Notes under the pieces: model-generated
Databases searched by the model: none
What the model saw: the letters and a program-made list of their open reading frames with translations, nothing else
What the model was told of the DNA's origin: nothing
Translations under genes and position numbers: made by a program
Shown: positions 33,208 through 47,000 of the stretch, one piece after another
Layout: each line of letters starts with the position of its first letter
How positions within the stretch are numbered: position 1 is the stretch's first letter
DNA from: Andrena cerasifolii
Taxonomy: Eukaryota; Arthropoda; Insecta; Hymenoptera; Andrenidae
Length of the DNA stretch: 64,000 nucleotides
Assembly (NCBI RefSeq): GCF_050908995.1
Contig: NW_027484968.1
Location: 21,363 to 85,362 of the forward strand
Direction of reading: 5' to 3'

Positions 33208-34862
33208 CTTGAAGCTGAAATTTAGTATACCTCTTTCCACTTCATTTTCTCCAGATTTAATGGCCAAAATCTGGCGAAAATTTCGAGAATGCACAAAATT
33301 GGGCTTTGTAATAGGAGAACATGCCGTCGAAAGAGATGGAACAAAGTAACGTCTCCGGAGAGCAAATCAAAGAGCGAGAAGTGGCGCAGATGTTTCGAGA
33401 CAGTGACTGTTTAACGAAGACACGCAGAATTTTCGAACGCCTCTTGAAAGGCCTGCGCCTCTTATTTGCAACTTTAAGGCGATGCCTTTGAAGCTGAAAT
33501 TTAGTATACCTATTTTGACTTCACGTTCTCCTGATATATTGGCCAAAATCTGGCGAAAATTTTCAGAATGCACAAAATTGGGCTTTGTAACAGGAGAACA
33601 TGCCGTCGAAAGAGATGGCACAAAGTAACGTCTCCGGAGAGCAAATCATAGAGCGAGATGTGGCGCAGATGTTTCGAGACAGTGACTGATTAACGAAGAG
33701 ACGCATAATTTTCGAACGCCTCTTATTTGCAACTTTAAGCCGATGCATTTGAAGCTGAAATTTAGTATACCTCTTTCGACTTCATGTTCTCCTGATATAT
33801 TGACCAAAATATGGCGAAAATTTTCAGAATGCACAAAATTGGGCTTTGTAACAGGAGAACATGCCGTCGAAAGAGATGGCACAATGTAACGTCTCCGGAG
33901 AGCAAATCAAAGAGCGAGAAGTGGCGCAGATGTTTCGAGACAGTGACTGTTTAACGAAGAGACGCAGAATTTTCGAACGCTCTTGAAAGGCGTGCGCCTC
34001 TTATTTGCAACTTTAAGGCGATGCCTTTGAAGCTGAAATTTAGTATACCTCTTTCCACTTCATTTTCTCCTGATTTAATGGCGAAAATCTGGCGAAAATT
34101 TCGAGAATACACAAAATTGGGCTTTGTAACAGGAGAACATGCCGTCGAAAGAGATGGAACAAAGTAACGTCTCCGGAGAGCAAATCAAAGAGCGAGATGT
34201 GGCGCAGATGTTTCGAGACAGTGACTGATTAACGAAGAGACGCAGAATTTTCGAACGCCTCTTGAAAGGCGTGCGCCTCTTATTTGCAACTTTAAGGCGA
34301 TGCCTTTGAAGCTGAAATTTAGTATACCTCTTTCCACTTCATTTTCTCCTGATTTAATGGCCAAAATCTGGCGAAAATTTCGAGAATGCACAAAATTGGG
34401 CTTTGTAATAGGAGAACATGCCGTCGAAAGAGATGGCACAAAGTAACGTCTCCGGAGAGCAAAGCAAAGAGCGAGATGTGGCGCAGATGTTTCGAGACAG
34501 TGACTGATTAACGAAGAGACGCAGAATTTTCGAACGCCTCTTGAAAGGCCTGCGCCTCTTATTTGCAACTTTAAGGCGATGCCTTTGAAGCTGAAATTTA
34601 GTATACCGCTTTCCACTTCATGTTCTCCTGATATATTGGCCAAAATCTGGCGAAAATTTTCAGAATGCACAGAATTGGGCTTTGTAGCAGGAGAAAATGC
34701 CGTCGAAAGAGATGGCACAAAGTAACGTCTCCGGAGAGCAAATCAAAGAGCGAGAAGTGGCGCAGATGTTTCGAGACAGTGACTGTTTAACGAAGAGGCG
34801 CACAATTTTCGAACGCCTCTTGAAAGGCCTGCGCCTCTGATTTGATACTTTTAAGCGATGCC
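33208..34862 (+). repeat. Transition block with one isolated trimer
   Basis: 33208 (279), 33487 (261) and 33748 (278) form an 818-bp trimer like those of 5-16 kb, with tattttgacttcacg (as at 3890) and acaatgtaac (as at 6715). Then come 34026, 34305 and 34584, each 279 bp. The end of the 34584 unit, near 34835-34860, has the first example of the ctctgatttgatac, tttaagcg variant that marks the right half, next to gaagaggcgcacaa. This places a composition change at about 34.8 kb. Confidence 0.87.
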
Positions 34863-37800
34863 TTTGATGCTGAAATTTAGTATACCTCTTTCCACTTCAT
34901 GTTCTCCTGATATATTGGCCAAAATCTAGCGAAAATTTTCAGAATGCACAAAATTGGGCATGTAACAGGAGAACATGCCGTCGAAAGAGATGGCACAAAG
35001 TAACGTCTCCGGAGAGCAAATCAAAGAGCGAGATGTGGCGCAGATGTTTCGAGACAGTGACTGATTAACGAAGAGACGCAGAATTTTCGAACGCTCTTGA
35101 AAGGCGTGCTCCTCTTATTTGCAACTTTAAGGCGATGCCCTTGAAGCTGAAATTTAGTATACCTCTTTCGACTTCATGTTCTCCTGATATATTGGCCAAA
35201 ATATGGCGAAAATTTTCAGAATGCACAAAATTGGGCATGTAACAGGAGAACATGCCGTCGAAAGAGATGGCACAAAGTAACGTCTCCGGAGAGCAAATCA
35301 AAGAGCGAGATGTGGCGCAGATGTTTCGAGACAGTGACTGATTAACGAAGAGACGCAGAATTTTCGAACGCCTCTTGAAAGGCGTGCGCCTCTTATTTGC
35401 AACTTTAAGGCGATGCCTTTGAAGCTGAAATTTAGTATACCTTTTTCCACTTCATTTTCTCCTGATTTAATGGCGAAAATCTGGCGAAAATTTCGTGAAT
35501 ACACAAAATTGGGCTTTGTAACAGGAGAACATGCCATCGAAAGAGATGGAACAAAGTAACGTCTCCGGAGAGCAAATCAAAGAGCAAGAAGTGGCGCAGA
35601 TGTTTCGAGATAGTGACTGTTTAACGAAGAGACGCAGAATTTTCGAACGCCTCTTGAAAGGCCTGCGCCTCTGATTTGATACTTTTAAGCGATGCCTTTG
35701 AAGCTGAAATTTAGTATACCTCTTTCCACTTCATGTTCTCCTGATACATTGCCCAAAATCTAGCGAAAATTTTCAGAATGCACAAAATTGGGCTTTGTAA
35801 CAGGAGAACATGCCGTCGAAAGAGATGGCACAAAGTAACGTCTCCGGAGAGCAAATCAAAGAGCGAGATGTGGCGCAGATGTTTCGAAACAGTGACTGAT
35901 TAACGAAGAGACGCAGAATTTTCGAACGCTCTTGAAAGGCGTGCGCCTCTTATTTGCAACTTTAAGGTGATGCCCTTGAAGCTGAAATTTAGTATACCTC
36001 TTTTGACTTCATGTTCTCCTGATATATTGGCCAAAATCTGGCGAAAATTTTCAGAATGCACAAAATTGGGCTTTGTAACAGGAGAACATGCCGTCGAAAG
36101 AGATGGCACAAAGTAACGTCTCCAGAGAGCAAATCAAAGAGCGAGATGTGGCGCAGATGTTTCGAGACAGTGAATGATTAACGAAGAGACGCAGAATTTT
36201 CGAACGCCTCTTATTTGCAACTTTAAGCCGATGCATTTGAAGCTGAAATTTAGTATACCTCTTTCGACTTCATGTTCTCCTGATATATTGACCAAAATAT
36301 GGCGAAAATTTTCAGAATGCACAAAATTGGGCATGTAACAGGAGAACATGCCGTCGAAAGAGATGGCACAAAGTAACGTCTCCGGAGAGCAAATCAAAGA
36401 GCGAGAAGTGGCGCAGATGTTTCGAGACAGTGACTGTTTAACGAAGAGGCGCAGAATTTTCGAACGCCTCTTGAAAGGCGTGCGCCTCTTATTTGCAACT
36501 TTTAGGCGATGCATTTGAAGCTGAAATTTAGTATACCTCTTTCGACTTCATGTTCTCCTGATATATTGACCAAAATATGGCGAAAATTTTCAGAATGCAC
36601 AAAATTGGGCTTTGTAACAGGAGAACATGCCGTCGAAAGAGATGACACAAAGTAACGTCTCCGGAGAGCAAATCAAAGAGCGAGAAGTGGCGCAGATGTT
36701 TCGAGACAGTGACTGTTTAACGAAGAGACGCAGAATTTTCGAACGCCTCTTGAAAGGCGTGCGCCTCTTATTTGCAACTTTTAGGCGATGCATTTGAAGC
36801 TGAAATTTAGTATACCTCTTTCGACTTGATGTTCTCCTGATATATTGGCCAAAATCTGGCGAAAATTTCGAGAATACACAAAATTGAGCTTTGTAACAGG
36901 AAAACATGCCGTCGAAAGAGATGGAACAAAGTAACGTCTCCGGAGAGCAAATCAAAGAGCGAGAAGTGGCGCAGATGTTTCGAAACAGTGACTGATTAAC
37001 GAAGAGACGCAGAATTTTCGAACGCTCTTGAAAGGCGTGCGCCTCTTATTTGCAACTTTAAGGCGATGCCTTTGAAGCTGAAATTTAGTATACCTCTTTC
37101 CACTTCATTTTCTCCTGATTTAATGGCGAAAATCTGGCGAAAATTTCGAGAATACACAAAATTGGGCTTTGTGACAGGAGAACATGCCGTCGAAAGAGAT
37201 GGAACAAAGTAACGTCTCCGGAGAGCAAAGCAAAGAGCGAGATGTGGCGCAGATGTTTCGAGACAGTGACTGATTAACGAAGAGACGCAGAATTTTCGAA
37301 CGCCTCTTGAAAGGCGTGCGCCTCTTATTTGCAACTTTAAGGCGATGCCTTTGAAGCTGAAATTTAGTATACCGCTTTCCACTTCATGTTCTCCTGATAT
37401 ATTGCCCAAAATCTAGCGAAAATTTTCAGAATGCACAAAATTGGGCATGTAACAGGAGAACATGCCGTCGAAAGAGATGGCACAAAGTAACGTCTCCGGA
37501 GAGCAAATCAAAGAGCGAGATGTGGCGCAGATGTTTCGAGACAGTGACTGATTAACGAAGAGACGCAGAATTTTCGAACGCCTCTTGAAAGGCGTGCGCC
37601 TCTTATTTGCAACTTTAAGGCGATGCCTTTGAAGCTGAAATTTAGTATACCTTTTTCCACTTCATTTTCTCCTGATTTAATGGCGAAAATCTGGCGAAAA
37701 TTTCGAGAATACACAAAATTGGGCTTTGTAACAGGAGAACATGCCGTCGAAAGAGATGGAACAAAGTAACGTCTCCGGAGAGCAAATCAAAGAGCAAGAA

Positions 37801-38184
37801 GTGGCGCAGATGTTTCGAGATAGTGACTGTTTAACGAAGAGACGCAGAATTTTCGAACGCCTCTTGAAAGGCCTGCGCCTCTGATTTGATACTTTTAAGC
37901 GATGCCTTTGAAGCTGAAATTTAGTATACCTCTTTCCACTTCATGTTCTCCTGATATATTGCCCAAAATCTAGCGAAAATTTTCAGAATGCACAAAATTG
38001 GGCTTTGTAACAGGAGAACATGCCGTCGAAAGAGATGGCACAAAGTAACGTCTCCGGAGAGCAAATCAAAGAGCGAGATGTGGCGCAGATGTTTCGAAAC
38101 AGTGACTGATTAACGAAGAGACGCAGAATTTTCGAACGCTCTGGAAAGGCGTGCGCCTCTTATTTGCAACTTTAAGGCGATGCC
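34863..38184 (+). repeat. First right-half block, 12 monomers
   Basis: Starts 34863, 35140, 35418, 35697, 35975, 36236, 36514, 36793, 37071, 37350, 37628 and 37907. Units 35418 and 35697 match 37628 and 37907 at 2210 bp (8 monomers). New markers are agagcaagaagtgg, cgagatagtgactg, ctgatttgatac followed in the next monomer by attgcccaaaatctagcg, and caacttttaggcg with gcattt. The 34863 unit starts tttgatgctg, a private change. There are many single-base differences between neighbours, so this stretch looks less homogenised than those on either side. Confidence 0.87.
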
Positions 38185-39576
38185 CTTGAAGCTGAAATTT
38201 AGTATACCTCTTTCCACTTCATTTTCTTCTGATTTAATGGCGAAAATCTGGCGAAAATTTCGAGAATACACAAAATTGGGCTTTGTAACAGGAGAACATG
38301 CCGTCGAAAGAGATGGAACAAAGTAATGTCTCCGGAGAGCAAATCAAAGAGCAAGAAGTGGCGCAGATGTTTCGAGATAGTGACTGTTTAACGAAGAGAC
38401 GCAGAATTTTCGAACGCCTCTTGAAAGGCCTGCGCCTCTTATTTGCAACTTTAAGGCGATGCCTTTGAAGCTGAAATTTTGTATACCTCTTTCCACTTCA
38501 TTTTCTCCTGATTTAATGGCGAAAATCTGGCGAAAATTTCGAGAATACACAAAATTGGGCTTTGTAACAGGAGAACATGCCGTCGAAAGAGATGGAACAA
38601 AGTAATGTCTCCGGAGAGCAAATCAAAGAGCAAGAAGTGGCGCAGATGTTTCGAGATAGTGACTGTTTAACGAAGAGACGCAGAATTTTCGAACGCCTCT
38701 TGAAAGGCCTGCGCCTCTTATTTGCAACTATAAGGCGATGCCTTTGAAGCTGAAATTTAGTATACCTCTTTCGACTTCATGTTCTCCTGATATATTGACC
38801 AAAATATGGCGAAAATTTTCAGAATGCACAAAATTGGGCATGTAACAGGAGAACATGCCGTCGAAAGAGATGGCACAAAGTAACGTCTCCGGAGAGCAAA
38901 TCAAAGAGCGAGATGTGGCGCAGATGTTTCGAGACAGTGACTGATTAACGAAGAGACGCAGAATTTTCGAACGCTCTTGAAAGGCGTGCGCCTCTTATTT
39001 GCAACTTTAAGGCGATGCCCTTGAAGCTGAAATTTAGTATACCTCTTTCGACTTCATGTTCTCCTGATATATTGGCCAAAATATGGCGAAAATTTTCAGA
39101 ATACACAAAATTGGGCTTTGTAACAGGAGAACATGCCGTCGAAAGAGATGGAACAAAGTAACGTCTCCGGAGAGCAAATCAAAGAGCAAGAAGTGGCGCA
39201 GATGTTTCGAGATAGTGACTGTTTAACGAAGAGACGCAGAATTTTCGAACGCCTCTTGAAAGGCCTGCGCCTCTGATTTGATACTTTTAAGCGATGCCTT
39301 TGAAGCTGAAATTTAGTATACCTCTTTCCACTTCATGTTCTCCTGATATATTGCCCAAAATCTAGCGAAAATTTTCAGAATGCACAAAATTGGGCTTTGT
39401 AACAGGAGAACAAGCCGTCGAAAGAGATGGCACAAAGTAACGTCTCCGGAGAGCAAATCAAAGAGCGAGATGTGGCGCAGATGTTTCGAAACAGTGACTG
39501 ATTAACGAAGAGACGCAGAATTTTCGAACGCTCTTGAAAGGCGTGCGCCTCTTATTTGCAACTTTAAGGCGATGCC
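38185..39576 (+). repeat. Anchor-started unit, 5 monomers (1392 bp)
   Basis: The anchor monomer has a gcccttgaag start, gatttaatggcg, tttcgagaatac, gatggaacaaagtaatg, agagcaagaag and gatagtgactg. It recurs at 38185, 39577, 44008, 48164, 53134, 57831, 61712 and 63103 and divides the right half into units. This first unit continues with 38464 (private aattttgtatac, also at 42340), 38743, 39020 and 39299 (ctgatttgatac at its junction). The private cttctgattt is near 38226. Confidence 0.84.
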
Positions 39577-42500
39577 CTTGAAGCTGAAATTTAGTATACC
39601 TCTTTCCACTTCATTTTCTCCTGATTTAATGGCGAAAATCTGGCGAAAATTTCGAGAATACACAAAATTGGGCTTTGTAACAGGAGAACATGCCGTCGAA
39701 AGAGATGGAACAAAGTAATGTCTCCGGAGAGCAAATCAAAGAGCAAGAAGTGGCGCAGATGTTTCGAGATAGTGACTGTTTAACGAAGAGACGCAGAATT
39801 TTCGAACGCCTCTTGAAAGGCCTGCGCCTCTTATTTGCAACTTTAAGGCGATGCCTTTGAAGCTGAAATTTAGTATACCTCTTTTGACTTCATGTTCTCC
39901 TGATATATTGGCCAAAATCTGGCGAAAATTTTCAGAATGCACAAAATTGGGCTTTGTAACAGGAGAACATGCCGTCGAAAGAGATGACACAAAGTAACGT
40001 CTCCGGAGAGCAAATCAAAGAGCGAGAAGTGGCGCAGATGTTTCGAGACAGTGACTGTTTAACGAAGAGACGCAGAATTTTCGAACGCCTCTTGAAAGGC
40101 GTGCGCCTCTTATTTGCAACTTTTAGGCGATGCATTTGAAGCTGAAATTTAGTATACCTCTTTCGACTTCATGTTCTCCTGATATATTGACCAAAATATG
40201 GCGAAAATTTTCAGAATGCACAAAATTGGGCTTTGTAACAGGAGAACATGCCGTCGAAAGAGATGGCACAAAGTAACGTCTCCGGAGAGCAAATCAAAGA
40301 GCGAGAAGTGGCGCAGATGTTTCGAGACAGTGACTGTTTAACGAAGAGACGCAGAATTTTCGAACGCCTCTTGAAAGGCGTGCGCCTCTTATTTGCAACT
40401 TTTAGGCGATGCATTTGAAGCTGAAATTTAGTATACCTCTTTCGACTTCATGTTCTCCTGATATATTGACCAAAATATGGCGAAAATTTTCAGAATGCAC
40501 AAAATTGGGCTTTGTAACAGGAGAACATGCCGTCGAAAGAGATGGCACAAAGTAACGTCTCCGGAGAGCAAATCAAAGAGCGAGATGAGGCGCAGATGTT
40601 TCGAGACAGTGACTGATTAACGAAGAGACGCAGAATTTTCGAACGCTCTTGAAAGGCGTGCGCCTCTTATTTGCAACTTTAAGGCGATGCCTTTGAAGCT
40701 GAAATTTAGTATACCTCTTTCCACTTCATTTTCTCCTGATTTAATGGCGAAAATCTGGCGAAAATTTCGAGAATACACAAAATTGGGCTTTGTAACAGGA
40801 GAACATGCCGTCGAAAGAGATGGAACAAAGTAACGTCTCCGGAGAGCAAATCAAAGAGCGAGATGAGGCGCAGATGTTTCGAGACAGTGACTGATTAACG
40901 AAGAGACGCAGAATTTTCGAACGCTCTTGAAAGGCCTGCGCCTCTTATTTGCATCTTTAAGGCGATGCCTTTGAAGCTGAAATTTAGTATACCTCTTTTG
41001 ACTTCATGTTCTCCTGATATATTGGCCAAAATCTGGCGAAAATTTTCAGAATGCACAAAATTGGGCTTTGTAACAGGAGAACATGCCGTCGAAAGAGGTG
41101 GCACAAAGTAACGTCTCCGGAGAGCAAATCAAAGAGCGAGATGTGGCGCAGATGTTTCGAGACAGTGACTGATTAACGAAGAGACGCAGAATTTTCGAAC
41201 GCCTCTTATTTGCAACTTTAAGCCGATGCATTTGAAGCTGAAATTTAGTATACCTCTTTCGACTTCATATTCTCCTGATATATTGACCAAAATATGGCGA
41301 AAATTTTCAGAATGCACAAAATTGGGCATGTAACAGGAGAACATGCCGTCGAAAGAGATGGCACAAAGCAACGTCTCCGGAGAGCAAATCAAAGAGCGAG
41401 ATGTGGCGCAGATGTTTCGAGACAGTGACTGATTAACGAAGAGACGCAGAATTTTCGAACGCTCTTGAAAGGCGTGCGCCTCTTATTTGCAACTTTAAGG
41501 CGATGCACTTGAAGCTGAAATTTAGTATACCTCTTTCCACTTCATCTTCTCCTGATATATTGGCCAAAATCTGGAGAAAATGTTCAGAATGCACAAAATT
41601 GGGCATGTAACAGGAGAACATGCCGTCGAAAGAGATGGCACAAAGTAACGTCTCCGGAGAGCAAATCAAAGAGCGAGATGTGGCGCAGATGTTTCGAGAC
41701 AGTGACTGATTAACGAAGAGACGCAGAATTTTCGAACGCTCTTGAAAGGCGTGCGCCTCTTATTTGCAACTTTAAGGCGATGCCCTTGAAGCTGAAATTT
41801 AGTATACCTCTTTCGACTTCATGTTCTCCTGATATATTGGCCAAAATATGGCGAAAATTTTCAGAATGCACAAAATTGGGCATGTAACAGGAGAACATGC
41901 CGTCGAAAGAGATGGCACAAAGTAACGTCTCCGGAGAGCAAATCAAAGAGCGAGATGTGGCGCAGATGTTTCGAGACAGTGACTGATTAACGAAGAGACG
42001 CAGAATTTTCGAACGCCTCTTGAAAGGCGTGCGCCTCTTATTTGCAACTTTAAGGCGATGCCTTTGAAGCTGAAATTTAGTATACCTCTTTCGACTTCAT
42101 GTTCTCCTGATATATTGACCAAAATATGGCGAAAATTTTCAGAATGCACAAAATTGGGCATGTAACAGGAGAACATGCCGTCGAAAGAGATGGCACAAAG
42201 TAACGTCTCCGGAGAGCAAATCAAAGAGCGAGATGAGGCGCAGATGTTTCGAGACAGTGACTGATTAACGAAGAGACGCAGAATTTTCGAACGCTCTTGA
42301 AAGGCGTGCGCCTCTTATTTGCAACTTTAAGGCGATGCCTTTGAAGCTGAAATTTTGTATACCTCTTTCCACTTCATTTTCTCCTGATTTAATGGCGAAA
42401 ATCTGGCGAAAATTTCGAGAATACACAAAATTGGGCTTTGTAACAGGAGAACATGCCGTCGAAAGAGATGGAACAAAGTAATGTCTCCGGAGAGCAAATC

Positions 42501-44007
42501 AAAGAGCAAGAAGTGGCGCAGATGTTTCGAGATAGTGACTGTTTAACGAAGAGACGCAGAATTTTCGAACGCCTCTTGAAAGGCCTGCGCCTCTTATTTG
42601 CAACTATAAGGCGATGCCTTTGAAGCTGAAATTTAGTATACCTCTTTCGACTTCATGTTCTCCTGATATATTGACCAAAATATGGCGAAAATTTTCAGAA
42701 TGCACAAAATTGGGCATGTAACAGGAGAACATGCCGTCGAAAGAGATGGCACAAAGTAACGTCTCCGGAGAGCAAATCAAAGAGCGAGATGTGGCGCAGA
42801 TGTTTCGAGACAGTGACTGATTAACGAAGAGACGCAGAATTTTCGAACGCTCTTGAAAGGCGTGCGCCTCTTATTTGCAACTTTAAGGCGATGCACTTGA
42901 AGCTGAAATTTAGTATACCTCTTTCCACTTCATCTTCTCCTGATATATTGGCCAAAATCTGGAGAAAATGTTCAGAATGCACAAAATTGGGCATGTAACA
43001 GGAGAACATGCCGTCGAAAGAGATGGCACAAAGTAACGTCTCCGGAGAGCAAATCAAAGAGCGAGATGTGGCGCAGATGTTTCGAGACAGTGACTGATTA
43101 ACGAAGAGACGCAGAATTTTCGAACGCTCTTGAAAGGCGTGCGCCTCTTATTTGCAACTTTAAGGCGATGCCCTTGAAGCTGAAATTTAGTATACCTCTT
43201 TCGACTTCATGTTCTCCTGATATATTGGCCAAAATATGGCGAAAATTTTCAGAATGCACAAAATTGGGCATGTAACAGGAGAACATGCCGTCGAAAGAGA
43301 TGGCACAAAGTAACGTCTCCGGAGAGCAAATCAAAGAGCGAGATGTGGCGCAGATGTTTCGAGACAGTGACTGATTAACGAAGAGACGCAGAATTTTCGA
43401 ACGCCTCTTGAAAGGCGTGCGCCTCTTATTTGCAACTTTAAGGCGATGCCTTTGAAGCTGAAATTTAGTATACCCTTTTCCACTTCATTTTCTCCTGATT
43501 TAATGGCGAAAATCTGGCGAAAATTTCGAGAATACACAAAATTGGGCTTTGTAACAGGAGAACATGCCGTCGAAAGAGATGGAACAAAGTAACGTCTCCG
43601 GAGAGCAAATCAAAGAGCAAGAAGTGGCGCAGATGTTTCGAGATAGTGACTGTTTAACGAAGAGACGCAGAATTTTCGAACGCCTCTTGAAAGGCCTGCG
43701 CCTCTGATTTGATACTTTTAAGCGATGCCTTTGAAGCTGAAATTTAGTATACCTCTTTCCACTTCATGTTCTCCTGATATATTGCCCAAAATCTAGCGAA
43801 AATTTTCAGAATGCACAAAATTGGGCTTTGTAACAGGAGAACATGCCGTCGAAAGAGATGGCACAAAGTAACGTCTCCGGAGAGCAAATCAAAGAGCGAG
43901 ATGTGGCGCAGATGTTTCGAAACAGTGACTGATTAACGAAGAGACGCAGAATTTTCGAACGCTCTTGAAAGGCGTGCGCCTCTTATTTGCAACTTTAAGG
44001 CGATGCC
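39577..44007 (+). repeat. Anchor-started unit, 16 monomers (4431 bp)
   Basis: After the anchor come a cttttgac monomer with gatgacacaaag (39856), two caacttttagg monomers (40135, 40414), gatgagg monomers (40692 onward), a 261-bp unit (40970), gacttcatatt with acaaagcaac (41231), and the gcactt and gccctt modules (41508, 41785). A 1388-bp, 5-monomer internal repeat follows: 41508 and 41785 recur as 42896 and 43173. The unit ends with 43451 and a ctgatttgatac junction into 43730. It is the longer form of the unit that follows. Confidence 0.88.
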
Positions 44008-47000
44008 CTTGAAGCTGAAATTTAGTATACCTCTTTCCACTTCATTTTCTCTTGATTTAATGGCGAAAATCTGGCGAAAATTTCGAGAATACACAAAATT
44101 GGGCTTTGTAACAGGAGAACATGCCGTCGAAAGAGATGGAACAAAGTAATGTCTCCGGAGAGCAAATCAAAGAGCAAGAAGTGGCGCAGATGTTTCGAGA
44201 TAGTGACTGTTTAACGAAGAGACGCAGAATTTTCGAACGCCTCTTGAAAGGCCTGCGCCTCTTATTTGCAACTTTAAGGCGATGCCTTTGAAGCTGAAAT
44301 TTAGTATACCTCTTTTGACTTCATGTTCTCCTGATATATTGGCCAAAATCTGGCGAAAATTTTCAGAATGCACAAAATTGGGCTTTGTAACAGGAGAACA
44401 TGCCGTCGAAAGAGATGACACAAAGTAACGTCTCCGGAGAGCAAATCAAAGAGCGAGAAGTGGCGCAGATGTTTCGAGACAGTGACTGTTTAACGAAGAG
44501 ACGCAGAATTTTCGAACGCCTCTTGAAAGGCGTGCGCCTCTTATTTGCAACTTTTAGGCGATGCATTTGAAGCTGAAATTTAGTATACCTCTTTCGACTT
44601 CATGTTCTCCTGATATATTGACCAAAATATGGCGAAAATTTTCAGAATGCACAAAATTGGGCTTTGTAACAGGAGAACATGCCGTCGAAAGAGATGGCAC
44701 AAAGTAACGTCTCCGGAGAGCAAATCAAAGAGCGAGAAGTGGCGCAGATGTTTCGAGACAGTGACTGTTTAACGAAGAGACGCAGAATTTTCGAACGCCT
44801 CTTGAAAGGCGTGCGCCTCTTATTTGCAACTTTTAGGCGATGCATTTGAAGCTGAAATTTAGTATACCTCTTTCGACTTCATGTTCTCCTGATATATTGA
44901 CCAAAATATGGCGAAAATTTTCAGAATGCACAAAATTGGGCTTTGTAACAGGAGAACATGCCGTCGAAAGAGATGGCACAAAGTAACGTCTCCGGAGAGC
45001 AAATCAAAGAGCGAGATGAGGCGCAGATGTTTCGAGACAGTGACTGATTAACGAAGAGACGCAGAATTTTCGAACGCTCTTGAAAGGCGTGCGCCTCTTA
45101 TTTGCAACTTTAAGGCGATGCCTTTGAAGCTGAAATTTAGTATACCTCTTTCCACTTCATTTTCTCCTGATTTAATGGCGAAAATCTGGCGAAAATTTCG
45201 AGAATACACAAAATTGGGCTTTGTAACAGGAGAACATGCCGTCGAAAGAGATGGAACAAAGTAACGTCTCCGGAGAGCAAATCAAAGAGCGAGATGAGGC
45301 GCAGATGTTTCGAGACAGTGACTGATTAACGAAGAGACGCAGAATTTTCGAACGCTCTTGAAAGGCCTGCGCCTCTTATTTGCATCTTTAAGGCGATGCC
45401 TTTGAAGCTGAAATTTAGTATACCTCTTTTGACTTCATGTTCTCCTGATATATTGGCCAAAATCTGGCGAAAATTTTCAGAATGCACAAAATTGGGCTTT
45501 GTAACAGGAGAACATGCCGTCGAAAGAGGTGGCACAAAGTAACGTCTCCGGAGAGCAAATCAAAGAGCGAGATGTGGCGCAGATGTTTCGAGACAGTGAC
45601 TGATTAACGAAGAGACGCAGAATTTTCGAACGCCTCTTATTTGCAACTTTAAGCCGATGCATTTGAAGCTGAAATTTAGTATACCTCTTTCGACTTCATA
45701 TTCTCCTGATATATTGACCAAAATATGGCGAAAATTTTCAGAATGCACAAAATTGGGCATGTAACAGGAGAACATGCCGTCGAAAGAGTTGGCACAAAGC
45801 AACGTCTCCGGAGAGCAAATCAAAGAGCGAGATGTGGCGCAGATGTTTCGAGACAGTGACTGATTAACGAAGAGACGCAGAATTTTCGAACGCTCTTGAA
45901 AGGCGTGCGCCTCTTATTTGCAACTTTAAGGCGATGCACTTGAAGCTGAAATTTAGTATACCTCTTTCCACTTCATCTTCTCCTGATATATTGGCCAAAA
46001 TCTGGAGAAAATGTTCAGAATGCACAAAATTGGGCATGTAACAGGAGAACATGCCGTCGAAAGAGATGGCACAAAGTAACGTCTCCGGAGAGCAAATCAA
46101 AGAGCGAGATGTGGCGCAGATGTTTCGAGACAGTGACTGATTAACGAAGAGACGCAGAATTTTCGAACGCTCTTGAAAGGCGTGCGCCTCTTATTTGCAA
46201 CTTTAAGGCGATGCCCTTGAAGCTGAAATTTAGTATACCTCTTTCGACTTCATGTTCTCCTGATATATTGGCCAAAATATGGCGAAAATTTTCAGAATGC
46301 ACAAAATTGGGCATGTAACAGGAGAACATGCCGTCGAAAGAGATGGCACAAAGTAACGTCTCCGGAGAGCAAATCAAAGAGCGAGAAGTGGCGCAGATGT
46401 TTCGAGACAGTGACTGATTAACGAAGAGACGCAGAATTTTCGAACGCCTCTTGAAAGGCGTGCGCCTCTTATTTGCAACTTTAAGGCGATGCCTTTGAAG
46501 CTGAAATTTAGTATACCCTTTTCCACTTCATTTTCTCCTGATTTAATGGCGAAAATCTGGCGAAAATTTCGAGAATACACAAAATTGGGCTTTGTAACAG
46601 GAGAACATGCCGTCGAAAGAGATGGAACAAAGTAACGTCTCCGGAGAGCAAATCAAAGAGCAAGAAGTGGCGCAGATGTTTCGAGGTAGTGACTGTTTAA
46701 CGAAGAGACGCAGAATTTTCGAACGCCTCTTGAAAGGCCTGCGCCTCTGATTTGATACTTTTAAGCGATGCCTTTGAAGCTGAAATTTAGTATACCTCTT
46801 TCCACTTCATGTTCTCCTGATATATTGCCCAAAATCTAGCGAAAATTTTCAGAATGCACAAAATTGGGCTTTGTAACAGGAGAACATGCCGTCGAAAGAG
46901 ATGGCACAAAGTAACGTCTCCGGAGAGCAAATCAAAGAGCGAGATGTGGCGCAGATGTTTCGAAACAGTGACTGATTAACGAAGAGACGCAGAATTTTCG

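Noticed and set aside
35418..38184. The 2210-bp spacing here and at 1-4.3 kb as the same HOR.
   Set aside because: Both contain eight monomers including one 261-bp unit, but the order of lengths and the diagnostic variants differ. The equal spacing is a coincidence of monomer number.
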